Shown: positions 1 through 5,306, counted from the stretch's first letter. The stretch: DNA of 8,533 nucleotides from Actinomycetota bacterium (GCA_005883295.1 VAWV01000046.1:1-8533); one strand, 5' to 3'. Numbers and translations: made by a program. The notes: generated from the letters alone by a model not told the origin.

Positions 1-107
1 ACCTTCTCCTCGCCGCCGCCCGCCCGGGCCCGCTCGCGGCGCTCGTTGAGGTCCTCGACGAGCGCCCGGAGGGGCGACCCCACCGTCGTCTCGATTGCGG
101 CGCTCAC
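1..107 (-). CDS. Acyl-CoA carboxylase carboxyltransferase (beta) subunit, N-terminal 35 codons only
   Basis: Reading leftwards from a GTG at 107-105, the frame stays open to the window edge. It encodes a helical, charged N-terminus containing LRALVEDLNERRERAR and then AGGGEEK. This matches the start of biotin-dependent acyl-CoA carboxylase beta chains (propionyl-, acetyl- or methylcrotonyl-CoA type), where such a helix precedes the conserved KQHxxGKLTARERI segment, here lying outside the window. Members of the family transfer carboxyl groups from carboxybiotin to an acyl-CoA in the cytoplasm. The GTG shares four bases (GTGA) with the stop of the upstream enoyl-CoA hydratase, so the two genes are very likely co-transcribed and translationally coupled. 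Family assignment is good for so short a piece. The substrate cannot be told from 35 residues. Confidence 0.7.
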   Translation of the reverse strand, partial: MSAAIETTVGSPLRALVEDLNERRERARAGGGEEK

Positions 108-889
108 CGGCCCGTCCACTGAGGGTCGCGCTTCTCGAAGAAGGCCTTCACGCCCTCGACCGCATCCTCTGTCGAGAGCTCGATCGTGAGCTGTGCCTGG
201 AGGAACTCGAGGGCGTCCTGGAGGGACATGTCCTGCTGCCGGAACATCGCGTTCTTGCCCAGCCGCATGACGACTGGCGATTTCGCGGCCAGCTTCTTGG
301 CCCACTCATCGACCGCCGCGTCGAACTCGGCGTCCGCGACCACCCGGTTCACGATGCCCGCCTCCCTGGCCTCCTGCGCGCTCATCCGCTCGCCCAGCAG
401 CAGCATCTGGTTTGCCGTCTTGCGCGGGACGTTCCGGTAGATCAGAGCCATGATCATGAACGGAAACAGGCCCAGGTTGATCTCGGGCGTCCCGAACTCG
501 GCCGTGTCCTTGGCGATGATCAGGTCGCAGGCGAGCGCCAGCCCGAGCGCCCCGGCCAGGACGTGGCCGTTCACCGCGCAGATGGTGGGCTTGCCCAGCT
601 CGCCGAGCACGCGAAAGAGCCGGACGAAGCGCTCGGTGGCGAAGTGCCGGTGCACGAGCGGGGTGTCGGCCGAGAACTGCGCGACGTTGCCGCCGGAGGA
701 GAAGACCTTCTCGTGGGACGAGGTCAGGATCACGCAGCGCACCGATTCGTCCGCGCCCGCGGCCTGGAATGCATCGATCAGCTCGCCCAGGAGCTGGTTC
801 GACATGGCGTTGCGGGTACCGGGGTCGTCGAGCGTGAGCGTGGCCACGCCGGTGCCGGCGACCTCGTAGCGGATCATCTCGTAGGCCAT
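104..889 (-). CDS. Enoyl-CoA hydratase/isomerase (crotonase) family protein
   Basis: The 261-residue protein has the usual length and architecture of a crotonase-fold enzyme acting on acyl-CoA thioesters in beta-oxidation-type pathways. FSSGGNVAQF (63-72) and the AG at 112-113 form the two oxyanion-hole segments (G67 and G113 by alignment from memory with rat enoyl-CoA hydratase). TPE at 134-136 supplies the glutamate equivalent to rat Glu164. The other hydratase glutamate (rat Glu144) is replaced by glycine: the local sequence is GALGLALACD with G116 in that place. Hydratase activity is therefore uncertain, and an isomerase, a specialised hydratase or another crotonase reaction is possible. 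The C-terminal helical part (LLLGERMSAQEAREAGIVN) is typical. It overlaps the carboxylase gene by GTGA. No Shine-Dalgarno precedes the ATG, because a palindromic operator ends five bases upstream, so the mRNA may be leaderless. Confidence 0.9.
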   Translation of the reverse strand: MAYEMIRYEVAGTGVATLTLDDPGTRNAMSNQLLGELIDAFQAAGADESVRCVILTSSHEKVFSSGGNVAQFSADTPLVHRHFATERFVRLFRVLGELGKPTICAVNGHVLAGALGLALACDLIIAKDTAEFGTPEINLGLFPFMIMALIYRNVPRKTANQMLLLGERMSAQEAREAGIVNRVVADAEFDAAVDEWAKKLAAKSPVVMRLGKNAMFRQQDMSLQDALEFLQAQLTIELSTEDAVEGVKAFFEKRDPQWTGR

Positions 890-893
890 GGGT

Positions 894-916
894 AGTGGGA
901 AGTGTCACTCCCCACT
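894..916. promoter_or_regulatory. Palindromic operator (site 1) in front of the enoyl-CoA hydratase
   Basis: The left half-site GTGGGAAGTG and right half-site CACTCCCCAC flank a central T at 905. Nine of the ten symmetric pairs match (the exception is 900/910), and the flanking A894/T916 extends the symmetry. The length and near-perfect dyad are typical of a dimeric helix-turn-helix repressor, as in the TetR family. It ends five bases before the ATG at 889, so a bound protein would cover the start region of the minus-strand operon. A near copy lies upstream of the first acyl-CoA dehydrogenase (2538-2562). The site is read directly from sequence; the regulator class is inferred. Confidence 0.7.
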
Positions 917-953
917 TTGACGCATGGCGCAAGCCGGTGTCGGCCCGCCGCAG

Positions 954-981
954 TTACGCCGTCGGATAACGCATGTATAGT
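954..981 (+). promoter_or_regulatory. Likely promoter of the riboswitch/CAP-protein transcript
   Basis: TATAGT at 976-981 is a good -10 hexamer and is conspicuously A+T-rich for this DNA. The -35 is weak: TTACGC at 954-959, with a 16-base spacer. Transcription would start near 987-989, right at the 5' edge of the riboswitch aptamer, which supports the assignment. The -35 call is tentative. Confidence 0.5.
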
Positions 982-984
982 TCC

Positions 985-1118
985 CGCCGCCGAACCACCC
1001 GGGACCACCGGGGGGACGGGGGAACCAATTGCCGGCGATCCGCCGGCACGGGGCGAATCGGACGCACTGCCGCGTCCGTAGCGCACGTCGCGAGCCCGAC
1101 AGCTCACCCCGTAGGCAA
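985..1118 (+). ncRNA. c-di-AMP riboswitch (ydaO/yuaA family)
   Basis: Several hallmarks of the ydaO aptamer occur in order. GGGGGAACC is at 1017-1025. A perfect 7-bp hairpin follows, GCCGGCG/CGCCGGC (1031-1037 with 1041-1047). The conserved GGGGCGAATC is at 1050-1059. A perfect 6-bp hairpin comes next, GGACGC/GCGTCC (1060-1065 with 1072-1077). The diagnostic 3' block GACAGCTCACCCCGTAGGC is at 1098-1116. In B. subtilis the corresponding blocks are GGGGUGAAUC and CAGCUAACCUCGUAAGC. The family binds cyclic di-AMP and, in actinobacteria, commonly controls secreted cell-wall enzymes such as resuscitation-promoting factors, usually lowering expression when c-di-AMP is high. Here it lies 44-60 nt upstream of a secreted CAP-domain gene. 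The exact 5' end and outer P1 stem are approximate, as I can pair only a short GCC/GGC. Confidence 0.87.
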
Positions 1119-1136
1119 CGAGAGCCGTATACGCAA

Positions 1137-1157
1137 CCTCGACCGAGGGGAGTCGGT
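1137..1157 (+). promoter_or_regulatory. Possible expression platform: alternative hairpins around the Shine-Dalgarno
   Basis: Two mutually exclusive hairpins share bases here. CCTC (1137-1140) can pair with GAGG (1145-1148), burying the start of the ribosome-binding sequence AGGGGAG (1146-1152). ACCGA (1142-1146) can instead pair perfectly with TCGGT (1153-1157), which displays GGGGAG in the loop. This arrangement would suit translational control by the upstream aptamer. The pairings are visible; the switching role is inferred. Confidence 0.4.
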
Positions 1158-1159
1158 AG

Positions 1160-1612
1160 ATGCCTCGCTTCCGAATCCTGATCGCGCTGGCTGTTGCGGC
1201 CTGCGCGATCGCGGTGACCACGTCGGCGGCAGCAGCCAGGTCACCCGAGATGTTGATGATCCACAAGGTCAACCACTACCGCCACCTGCACGGGCTTCGT
1301 TCCGTGCGGGTGTCGCACAGCCTGATGCACTCCGCGAAGAGCTACGCGCACTGGGAGATGCGCCACGGCTACTTCGGGCACCAGAGCCGCATCCACGCCA
1401 GCGGCCGCTACCGGCGGCTCGGCGAGATCCTCGAGTGGCAGCGTGGCTTGTCGTCCAATGTGCGACTCGCCTTCCAGACCTGGAAGCACTCCGGGCCGCA
1501 CCGGGCGATCATGCTGGACCGCAAGTTCACCTACGTGGGCGCGGGGCACGTGTCCGGCCGCTTCCGCGGCCGCAAGGCGTGCCTCTGGGTGATGCACTTC
1601 GGGCGACCTTAG
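1160..1612 (+). CDS. Small secreted CAP-domain (SCP/YkwD-like) protein
   Basis: The 150-residue protein begins with a classic signal peptide: basic MPRFR, a hydrophobic stretch to about residue 20, and cleavage likely near AAA-RS at 26-28. The mature part is a compact CAP domain. KSYAHWEMRHGYFGH ends in H74, RLGEI supplies E89, and TWKHSGPHRAIML contains W108, S111 and H114 in the pattern W-x2-S-x2-H, followed by YVGAGH and a C-terminal strand. H74, E89 and H114 correspond to the usual CAP cavity residues. Bacterial CAP proteins are extracellular and often found with wall or spore functions, but their biochemical activity is mostly unknown. AGGGGAG at 1146-1152 gives a well-spaced Shine-Dalgarno that fixes the start. 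The c-di-AMP riboswitch in its leader supports a cell-envelope role. Confidence 0.88.
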   Translation: MPRFRILIALAVAACAIAVTTSAAAARSPEMLMIHKVNHYRHLHGLRSVRVSHSLMHSAKSYAHWEMRHGYFGHQSRIHASGRYRRLGEILEWQRGLSSNVRLAFQTWKHSGPHRAIMLDRKFTYVGAGHVSGRFRGRKACLWVMHFGRP

Positions 1613-1650
1613 GGGCGGCGGAACCTGAGGTCGCTCGATCCGCGCGCGGC

Positions 1651-1683
1651 GCTCGGCGCCTACTCCCCCCCTCGGCGCCGAGT
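1651..1683 (+). terminator. Hairpin terminator candidate after the CAP-protein gene
   Basis: CTCGGCGCC (1652-1660) pairs perfectly with GGCGCCGAG (1674-1682) to give a 9-bp, very G+C-rich stem with a 13-nt C-rich loop. A G-T wobble at 1651/1683 can extend it. It lies 39 nt after the stop codon. There is no T-run, which is common for actinobacterial terminators, so termination is plausible but not assured. Confidence 0.5.
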
Positions 1684-1760
1684 TGCCGCGCTGCGTGCCG
1701 TGTTCGAACCGCGGCCGCTTGCCATGCGTAGCAGAATGGAGGACGTCAAAAGGGGGGGCG

Positions 1761-2408
1761 ATGAGGCTGAGGTACGGGGTTGCGGCGGTTCTGGTGGGAG
1801 TGCTCCTGGCTGTGCCGGTGGGCGCGGCCCGTGACGCGAAGCCGGCCGCCGAGGTGAACGCCGAGGGCAACGCCTTCACCGGCGGGCTCAAGTTCGATCC
1901 CGCGAAGGTGAGCGTGAAGGTCGGACAGGTCGTCCGCTGGACGAACACCGACTTCCTCGTCCCGCACACGGCCACCGAGGACCACCAGCTCTGGAACCTG
2001 ACCGGCACCTACGGCCCACCGGGCATCATGGGCTTCGGCCCCGGTGAATCGCGGGAGCGCGTCTTCGAGGCCGGAACCCAGCACTACTACTGCCAGGTGC
2101 ACCCGCAGCAGATGCACGGCGTAGTGGCGGTGCCGGTCGCGCTGTCTGTGCGGAAGGGCTCGAACGGCACGCGGGTGCTCGTGATGCGATGGGCTTCCCG
2201 CGCACCCGTGAAGGGCGAGGCCTTCGACGTCCAGGTGAAGCGCGGCGGGGGGAAGTGGACCACGTTCCAGCGCGACACCCGCTCGGCCTCGGCCAAGCTC
2301 ACGAGCCAGGGGAGGAAGACGACCTTCTCGGTGCGTGCCCGACTGCGCGACGCGAAGGACGCCAGCAGGGCGACGGGCTGGTCGCCGCTCGCGACGGTCA
2401 GCGCCTGA
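1761..2408 (+). CDS. Secreted cupredoxin (plastocyanin-like) protein with C-terminal FN3-like domain
   Basis: ATG 1761 follows the strong ribosome-binding run AGGGGGGG (1751-1758) and yields 215 residues. Residues 1-22 form a signal peptide ending near GAA. Residues about 30-127 are a blue-copper fold: FDPAKVSVKVGQVVRWTN and VPHTATED give the first copper ligand H69, and HYYCQVHPQQMHGVV supplies C111, H114 and M118 in the C-x2-H-x3-M arrangement of type 1 copper sites. It is therefore probably an extracytoplasmic copper-binding or electron-carrier protein. Residues about 125-213 look like one beta-sandwich of fibronectin type III character, with FDVQVKRGGGKWTTF, FSVRARLRD and a final GWSPLATV strand. 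Its partner is unknown. It lies between hairpins on both sides and appears monocistronic. Confidence 0.87.
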   Translation: MRLRYGVAAVLVGVLLAVPVGAARDAKPAAEVNAEGNAFTGGLKFDPAKVSVKVGQVVRWTNTDFLVPHTATEDHQLWNLTGTYGPPGIMGFGPGESRERVFEAGTQHYYCQVHPQQMHGVVAVPVALSVRKGSNGTRVLVMRWASRAPVKGEAFDVQVKRGGGKWTTFQRDTRSASAKLTSQGRKTTFSVRARLRDAKDASRATGWSPLATVSA

Positions 2409-2416
2409 GCGCGCGG

Positions 2417-2434
2417 CGCGGCCCCCACGCCGCG
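2417..2434 (+). terminator. G+C-rich hairpin, probable terminator of the cupredoxin gene
   Basis: CGCGGC (2417-2422) pairs with GCCGCG (2429-2434) around the loop CCCCAC. The stem begins 8 nt after the stop codon and has no T-tract. Its position, immediately 3' of the gene, is the main argument for a terminator. Confidence 0.4.
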
Positions 2435-2438
2435 GCCA

Positions 2439-2513
2439 GATACTTGCGCGGTTGATGATCCGACTTTGGTGTCGTATGGAACCCAAAGTCGGATCATCGA
2501 GTCCTCAAGTATC
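2439..2513. repeat. 75-bp interrupted palindrome in the cupredoxin/acyl-CoA dehydrogenase intergenic region
   Basis: The two arms are symmetric about base 2476. The outer arms GATACTTG (2439-2446) and CAAGTATC (2506-2513) are perfect over 8 bp. The inner arms GATGATCCGACTTTGG (2454-2469) and CCAAAGTCGGATCATC (2483-2498) are perfect over 16 bp. They are separated by a symmetric 7+7 nt unpaired block and a 13-nt centre. As RNA it would form a very stable long hairpin. It is richer in A+T than its surroundings and encodes nothing convincing. It could be a dispersed palindromic repeat, a remnant miniature element or a terminator/attenuator. No target-site duplication is evident. Confidence 0.75.
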
Positions 2514-2537
2514 CCGGTGGGAGGAAGATTGAGCGGG

Positions 2538-2562
2538 AAGTAGGAAGTTTCACTCCTCACTT
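2538..2562. promoter_or_regulatory. Palindromic operator (site 2) in front of the first acyl-CoA dehydrogenase
   Basis: Half-sites GTAGGAAGTT and CACTCCTCAC flank T2550, with AA/TT at 2538-2539 and 2561-2562 continuing the dyad. Base for base on the plus strand it matches site 1 at all but three positions of the 21-bp core (2542, 2549 and 2557). A possible -10, TAGCCT (2568-2573), sits just downstream, so the palindrome would cover the -35 region, a repressing position. Its conservation between two acyl-CoA units is the evidence for function. Confidence 0.68.
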
Positions 2563-2592
2563 TCGGGTAGCCTGTGCGGAGCCCATCGACCG

Positions 2593-2599
2593 AGGAGAG
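2593..2599 (+). promoter_or_regulatory. Ribosome binding site of the first acyl-CoA dehydrogenase
   Basis: AGGAGAG ends eight bases before ATG 2608. It is the only strong Shine-Dalgarno in the four-gene operon, and it fixes the start of the operon's first gene. The downstream genes appear to depend on coupling. Confidence 0.8.
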
Positions 2600-2607
2600 C
2601 ACCCCGC

Positions 2608-3731
2608 ATGGCCACCGCCGAGACAGTCCTGAAGCCCGACTTCGGCTCCAAGCGCAAGCACTTCATCTTCACCGACGAGCACGACCAGCTGCGGGAGTCG
2701 ATCCGCGCGTTCGCGCAGAAGGAGCTCGCGCCGCACGCCGAGGAGTGGGAGGAGACCACCTTCCCGGACTGGGTCTTCCATCGCATGGGCGAGCTCGGCT
2801 ACCTGGGTCTGTCCTACCCCGAGGAGTACGGCGGCCAGGGCGGCGACTACTACTCGAACATCGTGCTGGCCGAGGAGATCGGCCACGCGAACTCGGGCGG
2901 TCTGGCGATGGGGATCGCGGTGCATACCGACATGGCCACGCCGCCGATCCTCATGTTCGGGACCGAGGAGCAGAAGCAGCGCTACCTGGTGCCGTCGATC
3001 AGGGGCGAGAAGATCTCCTGCCTGGGCATCACCGAGCCTGACGCCGGCTCCGACGTCGCCGGGATCCGCACCCATGCCGTCCGGGACAACGGCGAGTGGG
3101 TCATCAACGGCTCGAAGACCTACATCACCAACGGCCACCGCGCCGACTACATCGTCCTCGTCACGAAGACCGACCCGGACGCGGGCTACGACGGCTTCAC
3201 GCTCTTCCTGGTGGACATGGACTTGCCCGGCGTCGTGCGCGAGAAGAAGCTCGAGAAGCTGGGCATGCACGCCTCAGACACCGCGCTGCTCGCGTTCAAC
3301 GATGTGCGCGTGCCCGACGACGCGGTCCTCGGCGAGATCGGCAAGGGCTTCTACCACATCATGTGGGAGCTCCAGGGCGAGCGGCTGATCGGCGCGGCCG
3401 GGTGCGTGTCCGGCGCTCAGCGGGCGTTCGACAGGACCATGCAGTACGCGCTCGAGCGGAAGGCGTTCGGCCGCGAGATCGGCCACTTCCAGGTGATCCG
3501 GCACAAGTTCGCGGAGATGGCCACCAAACTCGAGGCCGCGCGGCAGCTCGTCTACATGACGGCGTGGCGCTTCGCCAACGGCGAGTACCCGGTGCGCGAG
3601 ATCTCGATGGCCAAGCTTACATGAAGGAGTACGGAATCGAGCGCGCCTGGCGGGACCTGCGGCTGAACCGGATCGGCGCGGGCACCGACGAGATCATGCT
3701 CGACGTGATCGGGCGCTCGTACGGGCTGTAG
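2608..3731 (+). pseudogene. Acyl-CoA dehydrogenase (ACAD-1), frameshifted by an internal deletion near the C-terminus
   Basis: The first 337 residues are a good acyl-CoA dehydrogenase, a flavoenzyme that makes the alpha,beta double bond in acyl-CoAs. The flavin/substrate signature CLGITEPDAGSDVAGI is at 138-153. E258 in GERL matches the catalytic base position of isovaleryl- and long-chain dehydrogenases, in agreement with glycine (IGAGT) at the alternative medium-chain position near the C-terminus. After MAKL (334-337) the frame reads one more residue and stops at TGA 3622-3624. The true C-terminus continues in another frame as MKEYGIERAWRDLR...IGRSYGL, ending in TAG 3729-3731. Compared with ACAD-2, about 64 nt are missing, encoding roughly KTQRDCF...QIHGGAG, which includes the conserved QxHGGxG FAD contact. 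The product as written should be non-functional. A true mutation or an assembly error is possible. Confidence 0.85.
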
Positions 3732-4147
3732 TGGGCAAGCGGCTCGACCACATCCGCTCCTACTACGCCGCTCTGAACACCGGCGATCCGGACGAGGTCG
3801 CGCGGCACTTCACCGAGGACGCCGTCCACTACTACACGCGACTCGGGCCGCACGAGGGCGCGCGCACGATCGGCGAGCACACGAAATTGGCCGTGGAGAA
3901 CCTCGACGGTCAGTGGCAGATCGCCAACGGGATCGAGGAGGGCGACCAGGCGGTGATCGAGTGGTCGATGACCTGGCGCGACCCCCAGACGGGCGAGCGG
4001 CGGCTCGACCGCGGGACCGAGTGGTTCCTGTTCCGCGACGGCCTGATCGCCGAGGTGCGGGCGTACTTCCACGGCGGCCGGCGCAACCGCTCCGGCGACC
4101 TGATCGGCTTCGACCACAAGGGCCGCGGGCACACCGTGCTCGAGTGA
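3731..4147 (+). CDS. SnoaL-like/NTF2-like domain protein
   Basis: The 138-residue cytoplasmic protein has the length and pattern of single-domain NTF2-fold (SnoaL-like) proteins. An N-terminal helix RLDHIRSYYAALNTGDPDEVARHF is followed by TEDAVHYY, then curved-sheet strands DQAVIEWSMTWRD, GTEWFLFRDGLIAEVRAYF and a tail. Family members are cone-shaped pockets acting as isomerases, hydratases, cyclases or ligand-binding proteins; the function here is unknown. The GTG start shares one base with the TAG of the first dehydrogenase (TAGTG). There is no separate Shine-Dalgarno, so translation was presumably coupled to that gene's original terminus. The frameshift upstream now stops ribosomes 107 nt earlier. 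Its place between two acyl-CoA dehydrogenases suggests it handles the same substrate class. Confidence 0.85.
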   Translation: MGKRLDHIRSYYAALNTGDPDEVARHFTEDAVHYYTRLGPHEGARTIGEHTKLAVENLDGQWQIANGIEEGDQAVIEWSMTWRDPQTGERRLDRGTEWFLFRDGLIAEVRAYFHGGRRNRSGDLIGFDHKGRGHTVLE

Positions 4148-4148
4148 C

Positions 4149-5294
4149 TTGCCCCTCCCTCCGTTCACCGACGAGCACGAGGAGCTGCGGCAGTCGATCC
4201 GCCGCTTCGTGGCCCGCGAGCTCCGCCCGTACTCGCAGCAGTGGGAGGACGAGCGCTGGTTCCCCAACGAGGTCTTCCACAAGCTCGCCGCGGTCGGGTT
4301 CCTCGGGCTGAAGTACCCCGAGGAGTACGGCGGCGAGGGCGGCGACCACCTGCACGACGCGGTCCTGATCGAGGAGCTCCCGCGCGCGGGTTCGGGCGGT
4401 GTGAGCGCGGGAATCGGCGGGCACATCGGGATCGCCACGCCGCCGATCTGGAAGTTCGGCACCGAGGAGCAGAAGCAGCGCTTCCTGGTGCCCGCCATCC
4501 AGGGCGAGAAGATCGGCGCGCTGGGGATCACCGAGCCCGACGCCGGGTCCGACGTGGCGGCCATCCGGACCCTCGCCCGCCGTGTCGACGGCGGGTGGGT
4601 GGTGAACGGTTCCAAGACCTTCATCACAAACGGCATGCGCGCGGATTTCGTCGTCACCGCGGTCAAGACCACCGAGGAGGGCGGCCACCATGGGATCTCG
4701 TTCCTGCTCCTCGAGAAGGACATGGAGGGCTACTCCGTCTCCAAGAAGCTCGAGAAGATGGGCTGGCACGCCTCGGACACCGCCGAGCTGTCGTTCCAGG
4801 ACGTGTTCGTGCCGGAGGAGAACCTGCTCGGCGAGGAGAACCGCGGCTTCTACCTGATCATGGCCAACTTCCAGTGGGAGCGCCTGGCGATGGCGCTCGG
4901 CTCGGTGGGCTCGATGCAGGCGATCCTGGAGCGGACGATCGAGTTCGCGCTGGAGCGTGAGGCCTTCGGCCGGCCGATCGGAAAGCACCAGGCGATCCGC
5001 CACAAGATCGCGGAGATGGCGGTGAAGCTCGAGTCGGGTCGCGCGCTCACCTACGACGCGCTACGGCGCTTCATGCAGGGCGAGGAGCCGCTGCGCGAGG
5101 TGACGATGGCGAAGCTCAAGACGCAGCGCGACTGCTTCGAGGTGGCCGACGAGGCGCTCCAGATCCACGGGGGCGCGGGCTACATGAAGGAGTACGAGAT
5201 CGAGCGCGTGGCCCGCGACGCGCGCCTGGGCCCGATCGGCGGCGGAACCGACGAGATCATGAAGGAGATCCTGGGCAAGACCTACGGGCTGTAG
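4149..5294 (+). CDS. Acyl-CoA dehydrogenase (ACAD-2), intact
   Basis: This is a full-length 381-residue FAD-dependent acyl-CoA dehydrogenase passing electrons to electron-transfer flavoprotein. The N-terminal helical domain begins FTDEHEELRQSIRRF. The mid-domain signature ALGITEPDAGSDVAAI is at 124-139. The C-terminal signature QIHGGAGYM is at 338-346. The likely catalytic base is E244 in WERL, the isovaleryl/long-chain type position, while the medium-chain position is glycine (G365 in IGGGT). The start is TTG at 4149: an in-frame TGA at 4101-4103 leaves no ATG or GTG before the conserved FTDEHEEL. The TTG begins one base after the stop of the SnoaL-like gene, implying coupling. It is clearly paralogous to the broken ACAD-1, which suggests an old tandem duplication. 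The substrate is not determined. Confidence 0.93.
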   Translation: MPLPPFTDEHEELRQSIRRFVARELRPYSQQWEDERWFPNEVFHKLAAVGFLGLKYPEEYGGEGGDHLHDAVLIEELPRAGSGGVSAGIGGHIGIATPPIWKFGTEEQKQRFLVPAIQGEKIGALGITEPDAGSDVAAIRTLARRVDGGWVVNGSKTFITNGMRADFVVTAVKTTEEGGHHGISFLLLEKDMEGYSVSKKLEKMGWHASDTAELSFQDVFVPEENLLGEENRGFYLIMANFQWERLAMALGSVGSMQAILERTIEFALEREAFGRPIGKHQAIRHKIAEMAVKLESGRALTYDALRRFMQGEEPLREVTMAKLKTQRDCFEVADEALQIHGGAGYMKEYEIERVARDARLGPIGGGTDEIMKEILGKTYGL

Positions 5295-5306
5295 AGTCCA
5301 CCGCGC

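Noticed and set aside
973..1731. Plus-strand frame starting at 973 through the riboswitch and CAP gene
   Set aside because: It crosses a structured RNA leader and overlaps the CAP gene in another frame. It has no Shine-Dalgarno and is Arg/Ala/Pro-rich.
2439..2513. Terminal inverted repeats of an insertion sequence
   Set aside because: Only 13 nt separate the arms, no transposase is present and no target duplication is visible. At most it is a miniature or dispersed palindromic repeat.
2335..2532. Short plus-strand frame reading through the 75-bp palindrome
   Set aside because: Its similarity to the frame on the opposite strand is only a consequence of the palindrome, and its first half overlaps the cupredoxin gene.
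3613..3731. Programmed ribosomal frameshift as explanation for ACAD-1
   Set aside because: A slip of one base would not restore the roughly 21 missing conserved residues, and there is no slippery heptamer at the join.
3810..5003. Open minus-strand frame (about 397 codons) opposite the SnoaL-like gene and ACAD-2
   Set aside because: It mirrors the codon structure of the real genes on the plus strand and shows no domain or ribosome-binding signal.
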